From JACRAO01 sp964490895 (GTDB taxonomy: Bacteria; Bdellovibrionota; UBA1018), in NCBI GenBank assembly GCA_964490895.1, contig CAZBEI010000116.1:19452-83451 (forward strand): 64,000 nt of DNA. The letters are read 5' to 3'. This document shows, piece after piece, positions 16,555-25,980 of this stretch (the first letter of the stretch is position 1; each line of letters opens with the position of its first letter). Below the pieces are notes generated by a model that did not search any database, had not been told where the DNA came from, and worked only from the letters and a program-made list of their open reading frames with translations. Both the position numbers and the translations under genes were made by a program.

Positions 16555-17328
16555 TTACACCACCTTTGCTTCTTCGTGTAAAAGTCTGACCAGCTCTTTG
16601 GCTTGTAATGCAGGATCTCCTGCAATTTTCTTTCCTGCTTGTTTAGGAGGCGGCAGCTGAAAGTTTTTGTACCGAATCTTTTGGTCATTTTCTCCTACAC
16701 CTAACTCAGCTGCCTTATAGGCTTTCACTTCTTTTTTCTTAGCCTTCATAATATTGGGTAAAGTAGCGTAGCGAGGTTCATTCAAACCTTTCTGAGCTGC
16801 AATCACTGCGGGCACGCTCACCTGCACCATCTCGTATGCACCACCCTCGATCTCGCGTTTGCACTTCAAAGAATCTGCACTATACTCCACATTCAAAATA
16901 ACCGTGACATAGGGAAACCCTAAATACTCCGCTAAAAGTTGGCTCACCTGTGCTGCTCCATCATCAATGGCTTCTTTGCCAGTAAAAACAAGATCCACTT
17001 TGGCTTCTTTTTGAAGTGCTGCTGCCAATGCTTTTGCAGCACTGTTATTATCTGCAGTTTCTAGCAGCTCAATATGAATTCCACTATCTGCTCCCATTGC
17101 AAGGGCTGTCCTCAAAGAATCCACCACTCGCGCAGGCCCTGCACTTAAAACCGTCACTGTGCTTCCTGTATTTTTTTCTTTGAGCCGCAAAGCCTCTTCG
17201 ATTGCAAATTCGTCATAGGGAGAAATAATCCATTTGACACCTGCTGTGTCAATCCCACTATTGTCAGAATTGAGTTTTATTTTTGTCTCCGTGTCTGGAA
17301 CTTGTTTGACACATACATAGATGTTCAT
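16555..17328 (-). CDS. etfB: Electron transfer flavoprotein, beta subunit
   Basis: 257 residues with the family N-terminus MNIYVCVKQVPDTETKIKL, the ISPYDEFAIEEALRLKE segment near residue 35 and the AMP-binding GKEAIDDGAAQV segment near 123. It forms the heterodimeric ETF with EtfA. It lies between dapL (17 bp away) and etfA in the same direction, so lysine/DAP synthesis and ETF genes may share transcription. Confidence 0.95.
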   Translation of the reverse strand: MNIYVCVKQVPDTETKIKLNSDNSGIDTAGVKWIISPYDEFAIEEALRLKEKNTGSTVTVLSAGPARVVDSLRTALAMGADSGIHIELLETADNNSAAKALAAALQKEAKVDLVFTGKEAIDDGAAQVSQLLAEYLGFPYVTVILNVEYSADSLKCKREIEGGAYEMVQVSVPAVIAAQKGLNEPRYATLPNIMKAKKKEVKAYKAAELGVGENDQKIRYKNFQLPPPKQAGKKIAGDPALQAKELVRLLHEEAKVV

Positions 17329-17344
17329 AAAATAACCTTTCTCC

Positions 17345-18505
17345 CTATTTCAAAATTTCTGCCACTTGTTTGAGTTTCAATTCATCCAAACACAAAGTGA
17401 ATCGCACAAACCCTTCTCCCGCCTGTCCAAAACCCTTTCCAGGAGTGGCTACAATACCCTGTTTCTGGATTAAATTTAATACAAAATCTTGAGATTTAAC
17501 GCCCTTTGGCAACTTAGCCCAAACATAAAACGTAGCCTCTGGCTTTTTGCACGTAAGCCCCACTCGGTTGAGCGCAGGAACTAAAATATCCCGACGTTTT
17601 TGATAAATCGTTCTCAGTTCTGATCCAAAAGGTTCATACCCTTCTAACGCGGCAATTCCAGCTTCTTGGCAGGCATTAAATACGCCGGAGTCCATATTGG
17701 TTTTAATGAGAGAGAGGGCCTTCAAAATTTCGGCATTTCCAACAACAAACCCCACACGCCAACCCGTCATATTAAATGTCTTAGAAAGACTATGAAACTC
17801 ACATCCAATTTCTTTTGCTCCAGGAACCTCTAAAAAGCTTGGAGGAGCAAGACCATCAAAGTAAATTTCCGAATACGCATTATCATGGCAAACCAAAATC
17901 CCATGGTGATGTGCAAAAGAGACAACCTGCTTAAAAAACTCTCGTGTGGCTGTCGCAGAGGTTGGGTTATTAGGATAGTTTAGAAAAAGAAGTTTTGTTT
18001 TTTTTCGGACCTTTTTTTTAAGGTCATCCCAGTCTGGCAGAAAATTTTGAGCCGCTTTGAGTTTAAAAACCTGAGGGATACCCCCGGCAAAGGCGGTTGC
18101 AACCGAATAAACAGGATATCCTGGATCGGGAACCAATACATGATCTCCAGGATTTACAAAAGCCAAAGGGATATGAGCGATCCCGTCTTTAGAGCCAATG
18201 AGAACTAAAACTTCGTTTTCAGGATTGAGCTGCACCTGAAATCGTTTTTGATACCAGTTTGCGATTGCCACTCGAAAAGAATGGAGGCCAGCATACGAAG
18301 GATATTGATGATTGAGAGGATTTTTTGCAGCTCGGTAAAGCTTTTCAATAATAAAATCGGGCGTGGGCAAATCAGGATCTCCAATGCCCAGAGAAATGAG
18401 CGTTCTCCCTTTTTTGATTTCCTGTTGTTTGATTTCGTCGATCCGAGCAAAAAGGTATGGAGGAACTTTTTTTGCACGATCACTCAGTCGGATCCTGACT
18501 TTCAT
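17345..18505 (-). CDS. dapL: LL-diaminopimelate aminotransferase (class I/II)
   Basis: 386 residues, fold type I PLP aminotransferase. Motifs: SLGIGDPDLPTP near residue 38, NYPNNPT (176-182), D208 and Y211 in CHDNAYSE, the PLP lysine K242 in SLSKTFNMTGWR and R250. DapL makes LL-diaminopimelate directly from tetrahydrodipicolinate, bypassing the succinylase route. The ATG overlaps the dapB stop by 4 bp (ATGA), and dapA lies next, which supports DapL over other aminotransferases. No dapD or dapE is visible here. Confidence 0.88.
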   Translation of the reverse strand: MKVRIRLSDRAKKVPPYLFARIDEIKQQEIKKGRTLISLGIGDPDLPTPDFIIEKLYRAAKNPLNHQYPSYAGLHSFRVAIANWYQKRFQVQLNPENEVLVLIGSKDGIAHIPLAFVNPGDHVLVPDPGYPVYSVATAFAGGIPQVFKLKAAQNFLPDWDDLKKKVRKKTKLLFLNYPNNPTSATATREFFKQVVSFAHHHGILVCHDNAYSEIYFDGLAPPSFLEVPGAKEIGCEFHSLSKTFNMTGWRVGFVVGNAEILKALSLIKTNMDSGVFNACQEAGIAALEGYEPFGSELRTIYQKRRDILVPALNRVGLTCKKPEATFYVWAKLPKGVKSQDFVLNLIQKQGIVATPGKGFGQAGEGFVRFTLCLDELKLKQVAEILK

Positions 18506-19212
18506 TGGTACTTCTCTTTGAAAAACTGTTCGAGAGGCAACATCCCTGTGAGCCCCGGGAGCTTTGCTTTTTTCTCAGCCAACCAAAGTGCAACTTCGAT
18601 CGCTCCCCTTGCAAAAATACTTCTGTCTTTTGCACTGTGAGAAAATATCATCTGGTCATTTGCACCATAGTAACGGACTTCGTGCTCTCCAACAACCTCT
18701 CCAGCTCGAACACTGTGGGTTTGTACGTTTCCAGGTCCCATGGGCGAAATCACTCGCTGCAAGGAAATAGCTGTTCCACTGGGCATATCTTTTTTATGGC
18801 GATGGTGGGTTTCTAAAATGACAGGAGTGTATTTTAGTTTTTCTAAAATCCCATGCCCTGATTTGAGAATTTCTGTAAAAGCCATGACACCTAAAGAAAA
18901 ATTAGAAGAAAGCACAATCGCTGTTTTTTTTGAAAGATTTTCTATCTCTCTCAAATCATCAATTTTCCAACCGGTGCTCCCTAAAATAAAAACTGGCAAA
19001 GGAGCACTCAAAAGCGCTTTTTTGATAAGCTCTACCGCTGCCGCAGGAGCCGAAAAATCAATGACGGCCTCTGACTTTAGAAGAGGCTCTAAAGCTTCTC
19101 CTTGACTCGCTTGAGCACAAAGCTCGGCTTGCTGTAAATAGCTGCTTTTCAAAAGCTCTTGGACTGTTTTTCCCATCCGACCCGAAGCACCGAGTATTCC
19201 GATTTTGATCAT
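18502..19212 (-). CDS. dapB: 4-hydroxy-tetrahydrodipicolinate reductase
   Basis: NAD(P)H-dependent reductase, second step after DapA. The dinucleotide motif GILGASGRMGKT is at the very N-terminus, STGW near residue 90, SSNFSLGV near 107, and the catalytic ETHHRHKKDMPSGTA near 137-151. A longer frame starts at 19245, but the ATG at 19212 overlaps the dapA stop as ATGA and gives the normal N-terminus MIKIGILG, so I take 19212 (236 residues). Confidence 0.94.
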   Translation of the reverse strand: MIKIGILGASGRMGKTVQELLKSSYLQQAELCAQASQGEALEPLLKSEAVIDFSAPAAAVELIKKALLSAPLPVFILGSTGWKIDDLREIENLSKKTAIVLSSNFSLGVMAFTEILKSGHGILEKLKYTPVILETHHRHKKDMPSGTAISLQRVISPMGPGNVQTHSVRAGEVVGEHEVRYYGANDQMIFSHSAKDRSIFARGAIEVALWLAEKKAKLPGLTGMLPLEQFFKEKYQ

Positions 19213-20120
19213 AGCGACTGCCTCTTTTGAGATAGGATCTTGCAAAATTTTAAGCTTTCTTCAAGTTTTTTCTGGCTAGCCTCTTGCATAGGAACCAGCG
19301 GGAGTCTCAAATAATTTCCGCACCATCCTGCGTAGGCCAAGGCCGCTTTGATGGGTCCAGGATTGCTTTCTATAAATAAATCTCTAAAAAGAGGGTAATA
19401 CTGAGTGTGAATTTCGAGTGCACATTTGAGGTTTCCCTTTTCGAACGCACTTTGAAGCGCGACCAAAGCACGCGGAAATAAATTAGAGGCCACAGAGACA
19501 ATCCCCCGAGCGCCTAATGCTAGGGAGGGTAAAAAATTGACATCATCCCCAGTAAGAAGGTCTAATTTTTTCCCTGCTTGAGAGAGCTGATCTCGAATTT
19601 CGCTCAAAAAGGAAAGACTCCCCGAAGCTTCTTTGAGAGTCGTGATTTTAGGATGAGCGGCCAACTTTACAATGGTTTCAGGGGTAAGACTCACGGCCGT
19701 GCGTCCCGGGACATTATAAAGCATCACTTCGCAATCAATTGCCTCAGCAATAGTTAAAAAATGTTTGAATAATCCAAATTGAGTCGGTTTGTTGTAATAG
19801 GGCGTAACCAGCAAAACCCCTGCAACACCTTGCTTGGATGCCCACTGAGAAAAAGCTACGGTTTCCGCCGTGTCATTGGTGCCAGTCCCAGCCACTACTT
19901 TTGTATGAGAGCCTTTCAATTCCTCTAAGGCCATGAGTATGAGTGTTTTTTTTTCTTCCTCAGAAAGGGTGGGAGCCTCTCCTGTAGTGCCACAGGGAAT
20001 CACTCCTGCTACTTTGGCGGCTTTCTGGTTTTTTAGAAGTTCTTTGTATGCTTTGAGGTCAACTTTGCTGTTTTTATCAAAGGGGGTAACCAGAGCCGTC
20101 CAAATACCGTGCATAAGCAT
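19209..20120 (-). CDS. dapA: 4-hydroxy-tetrahydrodipicolinate synthase
   Basis: 303 residues, class I aldolase fold. It condenses pyruvate with aspartate semialdehyde. The Schiff-base lysine is K163 (TLKEASG), with Y135 and R140 in YNVPGRT and the GTTGEAPTLS loop (44-53). The first Met or the third residue Met (MHGIW) may be the start; neither has a strong SD. It is first in dapA-dapB-dapL-etfB-etfA and the membrane Fe-S gene. Confidence 0.95.
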   Translation of the reverse strand: MLMHGIWTALVTPFDKNSKVDLKAYKELLKNQKAAKVAGVIPCGTTGEAPTLSEEEKKTLILMALEELKGSHTKVVAGTGTNDTAETVAFSQWASKQGVAGVLLVTPYYNKPTQFGLFKHFLTIAEAIDCEVMLYNVPGRTAVSLTPETIVKLAAHPKITTLKEASGSLSFLSEIRDQLSQAGKKLDLLTGDDVNFLPSLALGARGIVSVASNLFPRALVALQSAFEKGNLKCALEIHTQYYPLFRDLFIESNPGPIKAALAYAGWCGNYLRLPLVPMQEASQKKLEESLKFCKILSQKRQSL

Positions 20121-20130
20121 CTGTTACCAT

Positions 20131-20169
20131 AAAAGGGGCGGCTCTAAAATATATATAAAAGCTCGCCCC
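20131..20169 (-). terminator. Possible weak terminator hairpin
   Basis: ggggcg (20135-20140) pairs with cgcccc (20164-20169), extended by gct/agc with a one-base bulge. On the minus strand the stem is followed by only four T residues (20131-20134). It lies between the His-rich protein gene and dapA and might end the former. Confidence 0.35.
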
Positions 20170-20179
20170 CTAGAAAGAA

Positions 20180-20809
20180 TTAGTTGATTACGGTCTGTTG
20201 GACCCATGATCCATTTTTTTGAACATAGGTGTATCTTTCTTTTCCGTTGATTTTATGGATTTGGACTTTGTCCACTTTTTCGACAGCTCCATTTGTAGAA
20301 GGAGTCATAAAAAAATCCACATCCACTTTGTCTCCGCCCTTGTCTTTAAAGTCTGCACAGACAAAAGAGGTGCCATTATTTAATTTTACAATTTTCTGGG
20401 TGTGAATCTTGTCTAAAGTCAATTGGCGATCCATTTGGCTGATCTCGTCTTTCATTACAAATAAGCCATTGGATTTGGTCTGTTCATTTTGAATAAAGGC
20501 TTTTAGGTCTTGCTCTACGTTTTTAGGATTCCAAGACGAATGACCTCCTGGTTTTTTGTCTTTTTTATGGCCTGACTTATCCCCTGGTTTCATAGGGTGT
20601 TTCACGTCTCCCCCTGGTTGCTCATGTTTCTTGGGTTCTCCCTTTGGGTGCTCATGTCCCTGTATTTTGGGATCCCCCTGTGGATGTTCTGCTGCTGACT
20701 GATTTTGTTCTTTAGTAGTAGTAGTTGGGTGTTCCTCAGAAAAAGCACTTGGAACTTGGAAATAAAATAAAACGGCACTGGCTAATACTGCATTTAATAA
20801 ATAACGCAT
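20180..20809 (-). CDS. Secreted histidine-rich protein
   Basis: 209 residues, not recognised. Signal peptide to about residue 24 (VPSAFSE). Residues about 25-95 are a low-complexity His/Lys/Pro/Gly stretch with loosely repeated GHEHPKGEPK, EHPQGDPK and HEQPGGDVKHP, which could bind metal ions. The C-terminal domain (about 95-209) contains one cysteine (FVCADF) and ends in strands (GKERYTYVQKNGSWVQQ). It has a strong AGGAG SD. It is divergent from the gene at 20901 across a 91-bp region. Confidence 0.75.
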   Translation of the reverse strand: MRYLLNAVLASAVLFYFQVPSAFSEEHPTTTTKEQNQSAAEHPQGDPKIQGHEHPKGEPKKHEQPGGDVKHPMKPGDKSGHKKDKKPGGHSSWNPKNVEQDLKAFIQNEQTKSNGLFVMKDEISQMDRQLTLDKIHTQKIVKLNNGTSFVCADFKDKGGDKVDVDFFMTPSTNGAVEKVDKVQIHKINGKERYTYVQKNGSWVQQTVIN

Positions 20810-20900
20810 GTTTTCTCCTTTTCTAATTTAAGATATTAAGGCTATACTTTCCTACTTAGGTTTATTTTTTTACTTTTGTAAACAAAAAAGGGGGCTGCAA

Positions 20901-21887
20901 ATGAATTTAAGCAAGTTTTATATTTTTTTATATTTTCTGTTCTGCATTGTTTTTGGATTGAGAGCCTTTTCAGCTCTACCCCCACACTCTGCTGTAGCTC
21001 AATACGAATTTACTTACCATGTCACGGTGCCTCAACAAGAGGCCGGCGTAAAATCCATAAAAATGTGGATCCCTTTTCCGGCCGAAAATCTCGAACAAAA
21101 AATTGTTTCGCATCTGATTTCTACCAATGTCCCTTATCAAATTACAAAAGAAGACAAGTTTGGAAATCGAATGTTTTTTTTATCCGTCAACACCCAGAAC
21201 ACCTTCCCCATTCAATTCGAAGCGGTCTATAAAATTGAGAGAAAAGAGGCGCTCTCTTTAGGTCTCGATCAACTCGGGAGAGAACTCCATTGGAGCCCTG
21301 CGGAGTTTCTCAACATAGAAAAAAACACCCCTATCCGTGGTGTCATTGCAGAAATTGCCGAGAAAGAGACACAAGGACTCACTGAAAACTCAGAAAAAAT
21401 TAAAAAAATGTACCAATATATTGTCAAAACGATGTCTTATAGCAAAGAGGGCACAGGCTGGGGCAGAGGAGATGCCATCTGGGCCTGCAGCAACAAAAGA
21501 GGAAACTGCACTGATTTTCACTCCCTTTTCATAGGCATGGCTAGAAGTCAAAAAATTCCAGCTCGTTTTGAAATTGGATTCCCTATTCCGCCCCAAGGCG
21601 AGGGCAATGTCCCAGGCTACCACTGTTGGGCGAGAGCCTATTCTGAAAAAACAGGTTGGGTTCCAGTAGATGCAAGCGAAGCTAAAAAAACAGGTAAAAT
21701 GCTCGAATACTTTGGTCACCTCCCCAATAACCGAATCCATTTTACAACAGGGAGAGACCTCGAACTCAATCCCAAGCAAGCAGGGGAACCACTTAATTTT
21801 TTCATTTATCCCTACATGGAGTTAGACAACAAAGCTTCGGAGAACTTCAAAAAAGAATTTTTTGTAAAAACTTTGACAAAATCGTGA
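20901..21887 (+). CDS. Secreted transglutaminase-like cysteine peptidase
   Basis: 328 residues. Signal peptide ends near residue 25. The N-terminal half is a beta-rich domain common in bacterial transglutaminase-like proteins (VKSIKMWIPFPAENLEQKI). The catalytic triad of the fold is seen: C203 in GNCTDFHSLF, H241 in PGYHCWARAY and D257 in WVPVDASEA. Members cleave or cross-link peptide bonds; the substrate here is unknown. The ATG has an SD AAGGGGG 6 bases upstream. It ends 62 bp before sdhC. Confidence 0.87.
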   Translation: MNLSKFYIFLYFLFCIVFGLRAFSALPPHSAVAQYEFTYHVTVPQQEAGVKSIKMWIPFPAENLEQKIVSHLISTNVPYQITKEDKFGNRMFFLSVNTQNTFPIQFEAVYKIERKEALSLGLDQLGRELHWSPAEFLNIEKNTPIRGVIAEIAEKETQGLTENSEKIKKMYQYIVKTMSYSKEGTGWGRGDAIWACSNKRGNCTDFHSLFIGMARSQKIPARFEIGFPIPPQGEGNVPGYHCWARAYSEKTGWVPVDASEAKKTGKMLEYFGHLPNNRIHFTTGRDLELNPKQAGEPLNFFIYPYMELDNKASENFKKEFFVKTLTKS

Positions 21888-21895
21888 TAACTTTC

Positions 21896-21923
21896 TTGCA
21901 GCGAGTAACATTGTTTATATAGA
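21896..21923 (+). promoter_or_regulatory. Candidate sigma70 promoter for sdhCAB
   Basis: TTGCAG (21896-21901) and TATAGA (21918-21923) are 16 bp apart and lie just ahead of the sdhC start at 21950. Confidence 0.45.
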
Positions 21924-21949
21924 TTCTACTCAGAAAGGCTCTAGCACCT

Positions 21950-22753
21950 ATGGCCATCACACACTCTTTGGACAAACAAGCTTCTTATGGCGAAACACTT
22001 CGCCAAGATTTTTGGTGGATTCAGCCTATTGCTGTTTTTTGTGGGTTATCTGCCTTTATTCTTTATTCTACTTGGGCAGCATTTCAGGGAAATCATTATC
22101 ACTTTGGCCCCTACCTTTCGCCCTTTTACTCTCCTGAGATTTTTGGAGACTCCCCTCACAGCTGGTTTGGACCTAAACCCAGCCTGTTTCCGCAGTGGGC
22201 TCCTTGGTCACCTGCATTTTTAATTCTCTGGATCCCTGCTAGCTTTAGACTGACTTGTTACTATTACCGTGGAGCCTATTACAAGGCCTTTTGGGCTGAT
22301 CCTCCAAACTGTGCTGTGGGTGAACCTCGCAAATCTTATCTAGGAGAGCAAACGCTCCCCCTGATTTTACAAAACCTGCACCGATATTTCTTTTATTTGG
22401 CTGCGATTTTTATTCTTTTTTTATTTCACGACGCTTGGACAGCCCTCTGGTTTACAAATCCGGCTACAGGACTGAAAACTTTTGGAATTGGAGTTGGGAC
22501 TTTGGTGCTGACGATCAATGCCATTCTTTTGGGGGGTTACACCTTTGGATGCCATTGTTTTAGGCATTTTGCTGGAGGATCTTTAGACGAAATCTCTAAA
22601 AAACCCATCCGCCATAAAGTTTATGAGGGTGCCAGTTGTTTAAATCGACGGCACATGCTTTGGGCTTGGATGAGCCTTTGTTGGGTAGGTTTTTCGGATA
22701 TTTACATCCGGCTCTGCTCAATGGGGATTTGGACAGATTGGAGACTTTTTTAA
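21950..22753 (+). CDS. sdhC: Succinate dehydrogenase/fumarate reductase membrane subunit
   Basis: 267 residues with five hydrophobic segments and histidines that may ligate heme (NLHRYFFYLA near 142, FHDAW near 159, CHCFRHFAGG near 200-207). It is a single-gene membrane anchor like those of actinobacterial and deltaproteobacterial Sdh. The extra hydrophilic loop GPYLSPFYSPEIFGDSP near residue 53 is typical of that type. It is followed after 1 bp by sdhA. Confidence 0.85.
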   Translation: MAITHSLDKQASYGETLRQDFWWIQPIAVFCGLSAFILYSTWAAFQGNHYHFGPYLSPFYSPEIFGDSPHSWFGPKPSLFPQWAPWSPAFLILWIPASFRLTCYYYRGAYYKAFWADPPNCAVGEPRKSYLGEQTLPLILQNLHRYFFYLAAIFILFLFHDAWTALWFTNPATGLKTFGIGVGTLVLTINAILLGGYTFGCHCFRHFAGGSLDEISKKPIRHKVYEGASCLNRRHMLWAWMSLCWVGFSDIYIRLCSMGIWTDWRLF

Positions 22754-22754
22754 T

Positions 22755-24569
22755 ATGTCAAATGAGCAAACTTTTTCCCATGACGTTTTAGTCATTGGTG
22801 CGGGTGGAGCAGGCCTGAGAGCCGCCATCGAAGCCGCTCAAATGGGTCTCTCTGTTGGACTGATCTGCAAATCTCTTTTAGGAAAAGCCCACACCGTAAT
22901 GGCAGAAGGCGGGGTCGCTGCCGCACTTGCCAATGTGGATGATCGAGATAGTTGGAGTGTTCATTTTGCCGACACCATGAGGGGGGGACAATACCTCAAC
23001 AATTGGCGGATGGCAGAGCTGCATGCCAAAGAAGCTCCCGATCGAGTGCGGGAACTCGAAGCTTGGGGAGCAGTTTTTGATCGCACTCCAGATGGTAAAA
23101 TCCTGCAGCGAAATTTTGGAGGCCACAAATACCCTCGGCTTGCCCACGTAGGGGATCGCACGGGATTAGAAATGATTCGAACGCTCCAAGATCACGCCAT
23201 CCATCAAGGCATCGAAGTCTATATGGAGCAAACCGTGATTCAACTCTTCAAAGATGGTGATCGGATTTCTGGAGCCTTGGCCTATGATCGAGAGAGAGGA
23301 CAGTTCAAAATTTTTAATGCCAAAGCCATTGTGCTAGCCACTGGAGGCATTGGGAGATCCTTCAAAATCACAAGCAATAGTTGGGAGTATACAGGAGACG
23401 GCCATGCGCTGGCCTATCACGTGGGTGCGTCCCTTATAGATATGGAGTTTGTGCAATTTCACCCCACCGGAATGGTCTGGCCTCCCAGTGTGCGTGGCAT
23501 TTTAGTGACTGAGGGAGTGCGTGGAGAAGGTGGGATCTTAAAAAATAAAGACGGCAAACGATTTATGTTTGATGACATTCCTGAAAATTATAAAAATCAA
23601 ACTGCCGACAACCCAGAGGAAGGCTGGCGCTACGTCTTAGGGGATAAAAACGCAAAACGGCCCCCAGAGCTGCTCACCCGTGATCATGTTGCGCGATGTA
23701 TTATGAGGGAAGTTAGGGCAGGAAGAGGCTCTCCCCATGGTGGTGTATTTTTAGACATTGCCTGGATCAAAGAAAAGATTTCAAACTCCGAAGAACATAT
23801 TAAAAAGAAACTCCCCAGCATGTACCACCAGTTTAAACAGCTGGCCAATATCGACATCACCAAAGAACCCATGGAAGTCGGCCCCACTACACACTACATC
23901 ATGGGAGGGATTTTAGTAGATGGAGACACGCAAATGACTAGCCTGCCTGGACTTTTTGCCGCTGGTGAGTGTGCTGGAGGCCTTCACGGAGCCAATCGCC
24001 TCGGAGGAAATTCGCTTTCAGACCTCTTGGTCTTTGGAAAACGTGCCGGAGAATATGCCGCAAAATATGCGCTCGAAGTTTCGCATGGGAAAATGAATGT
24101 ACAGGAAATTGACGAAACAACCAAAAAAGCCCTAGAACCTTTTGGGAGAACTACTCAGTCCACAGGTCCCTATCAAATTCAACAAAAACTCCAAGATATG
24201 ATGCAAGACGGAGTTGGCATTGTCCGGTCAGACGCAGAGATGAAAAAATCCTTAGAGAGCGTTCTAAACTTTAGAAATAATCTTGAACAGATCTCTGTCG
24301 ATGGAAACAGAGAATACAACGCAGGTTGGCATACCGCATTAGATCTCAATAACCTCTTAACCGTTTCCGAAGCCATCACTCGAGCGGCCATTGAGAGAAA
24401 AGAAAGTAGAGGGGGACACTTTAGAGAAGATTATCCCAACAAAGTAGATTTGTTTGGTAAAATTAATTTAGTGATTCAAAAAGGAAAAAACGGAGAGATG
24501 CAAGTGATACAAAAAGCCATTCCTGAGATGCGTCAAGACTTAAAAAAAGTGATTGAGGAGATGAAATAG
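22755..24569 (+). CDS. sdhA: Succinate dehydrogenase/fumarate reductase flavoprotein subunit
   Basis: 604 residues. FAD-binding VIGAGGAGLRAAIEAAQ at the N-terminus, the flavinylation-type histidine in GGHKYPRLAHVGDRTG near residue 121, the HPTG segment near 236, and GGLHGANRLGGNSLSDLLVFG near 410. It oxidises succinate (or reduces fumarate) and passes electrons to SdhB. The tight spacing of sdhC, sdhA and sdhB shows one operon. Confidence 0.96.
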   Translation: MSNEQTFSHDVLVIGAGGAGLRAAIEAAQMGLSVGLICKSLLGKAHTVMAEGGVAAALANVDDRDSWSVHFADTMRGGQYLNNWRMAELHAKEAPDRVRELEAWGAVFDRTPDGKILQRNFGGHKYPRLAHVGDRTGLEMIRTLQDHAIHQGIEVYMEQTVIQLFKDGDRISGALAYDRERGQFKIFNAKAIVLATGGIGRSFKITSNSWEYTGDGHALAYHVGASLIDMEFVQFHPTGMVWPPSVRGILVTEGVRGEGGILKNKDGKRFMFDDIPENYKNQTADNPEEGWRYVLGDKNAKRPPELLTRDHVARCIMREVRAGRGSPHGGVFLDIAWIKEKISNSEEHIKKKLPSMYHQFKQLANIDITKEPMEVGPTTHYIMGGILVDGDTQMTSLPGLFAAGECAGGLHGANRLGGNSLSDLLVFGKRAGEYAAKYALEVSHGKMNVQEIDETTKKALEPFGRTTQSTGPYQIQQKLQDMMQDGVGIVRSDAEMKKSLESVLNFRNNLEQISVDGNREYNAGWHTALDLNNLLTVSEAITRAAIERKESRGGHFREDYPNKVDLFGKINLVIQKGKNGEMQVIQKAIPEMRQDLKKVIEEMK

Positions 24570-25307
24570 ATGGAGGCAACTTTTAGAATCTGGAGAGGCA
24601 ACTCTGAAAAAGGAGATTTTCAGGATCTCACGACCTCTGTCACTGAGGGAATGGTGGTTTTAGATGCTGTTCATCAAATTCAGGCCGAAAAGGCAAATGA
24701 CTTGGCTGTTCGCTGGAACTGCAAAGCTGGGAAGTGTGGATCTTGCTCAGCTGAGGTCAATGGAATGCCTAAACTCATGTGCATGACCAGGCTGAGTGAT
24801 TTGGATTTGTCCAAACCCGTCACCCTCACACCCATGAGAGCTTTTCCAAAAATTAAAGACCTCGTCACGGATGTCTCTTGGAATTTTAGAGTGAAAAAGA
24901 AAATTAAAAAATTTACTCCACGTCCTCCAGACGCCCAGGATGGAACCTGGCGCATGCAACAGACCGACATCGACCGTGTGCAAGAATTTAGAAAATGCAT
25001 TGAGTGTTTTTTATGTCAAGACGTCTGCCACGTGCTTCGAGATCATCACAAACACGAAGAATTTATTGGACCCCGTTTTTTAGTCTATACAGCAGCTCTC
25101 GAGATGCATCCCTTAGATACTTTGGATCGCCGCGAAGAACTCAAAAAAACTCAGGGCATCGGTTACTGCAATATCACAAAGTGCTGCACCAAAGTTTGTC
25201 CAGAAAATATCCAGATTACAGACAATGCAATTATCCCACTCAAAGAACGAGTTGCGGATCAGTTTTATGACCCTGTGCACAAGATTTTAGACTTCATTAG
25301 AAAATAA
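24570..25307 (+). CDS. sdhB: Succinate dehydrogenase/fumarate reductase iron-sulfur subunit
   Basis: 245 residues. The 2Fe-2S ligands are C51, C56, C59 and C71; the 4Fe-4S motif is C143-x2-C146-x2-C149-x3-C153; and the third cluster region is C200..C206..C210-P. The gene begins right after the sdhA stop codon. It ends 2 bp before the convergent HTH gene, with no visible terminator between. Confidence 0.95.
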   Translation: MEATFRIWRGNSEKGDFQDLTTSVTEGMVVLDAVHQIQAEKANDLAVRWNCKAGKCGSCSAEVNGMPKLMCMTRLSDLDLSKPVTLTPMRAFPKIKDLVTDVSWNFRVKKKIKKFTPRPPDAQDGTWRMQQTDIDRVQEFRKCIECFLCQDVCHVLRDHHKHEEFIGPRFLVYTAALEMHPLDTLDRREELKKTQGIGYCNITKCCTKVCPENIQITDNAIIPLKERVADQFYDPVHKILDFIRK

Positions 25308-25309
25308 AC

Positions 25310-25780
25310 TCAGGCTGCCTCTTTTGTAACAACCTTCATATCCACACGATAACCTAGAACGGCTAACAGGCGCAGCATTTCGTCTACAGATTTCTTATAG
25401 TTTGCAGGATCTAGCAAGCGATAGAGCTGGCTTGGAGAAGTTTTGAGTTGACGAATGACTTCGTGCTTACTTAGCCCAGCATGTTTAAGTAATCCAAGCG
25501 CTTCCAGGGTAAGTTGATGAAGGGCCATGTCCCTCAAAAAACCAGGATCTTGGTTGTAATCCAAGAAAGCATCCAAATGGACAGAGCCCTCTCTGCCTGA
25601 ACTCAGGATATAGGTAACCGCCCTGTAACCAAGTTCTGAATCTACATAGGCAGTTTTGATCTTGTCTTTGGCAGAAGGCTTTAGGCGAAGGCGGGAAAAC
25701 GGCAAGCTCAGGGTTCCTTTAAAAATTCCAATCTCTAAAGTTTTCTTCCGAGAGTTCACTGAAACACAATAAATTTTCAT
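25310..25780 (-). CDS. HTH-domain protein, probable antitoxin/regulator of a DUF4160 pair
   Basis: 156 residues. N-terminal half is a small beta-rich domain, and the C-terminal half (about 85-150) contains a helix-turn-helix-like segment LLKHAGLSKHEVIRQLKTSP, then SQLYRLLDPAN, resembling the XRE/HigA type. Its ATG overlaps the stop of the DUF4160 gene upstream (ATGA), so the two are translated together. It may bind the 22-bp dyad upstream of the pair. The family of the N-terminal half is not recognised. Confidence 0.7.
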   Translation of the reverse strand: MKIYCVSVNSRKKTLEIGIFKGTLSLPFSRLRLKPSAKDKIKTAYVDSELGYRAVTYILSSGREGSVHLDAFLDYNQDPGFLRDMALHQLTLEALGLLKHAGLSKHEVIRQLKTSPSQLYRLLDPANYKKSVDEMLRLLAVLGYRVDMKVVTKEAA

Positions 25781-25977
25781 AGCTTTCCCTCTTTTACAAG
25801 GCCATTAAGCAATTTCAAAATCTTGTCATTAATGGCTCCGCTCATCAGAACCCGGGCTTCTAAGTTCCACTTAGCCACTTCTTTGCCATCTCTAAAAACA
25901 TGAACATGTCGTGGGTCATGATCTCCTTTATAAGTGATAAATATATAACCACCGCGACGTAGTTTTCCCATTTTCAT
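25777..25977 (-). CDS. DUF4160 protein
   Basis: 66 residues with the diagnostic segment DHDPRHVHVFRDGKEVAKWNLE of the DUF4160 family, small proteins found in toxin-antitoxin-like pairs. No SD precedes the ATG; codons MKMGK lie only 3 bases after the dyad arm. It is first in a two-gene operon with the HTH gene. Confidence 0.85.
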   Translation of the reverse strand: MKMGKLRRGGYIFITYKGDHDPRHVHVFRDGKEVAKWNLEARVLMSGAINDKILKLLNGLVKEGKL

Positions 25978-25980
25978 TAG

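Noticed and set aside
20121..20179. Lysine riboswitch upstream of dapA
   Set aside because: Only 59 bases are available, and they hold a simple hairpin.
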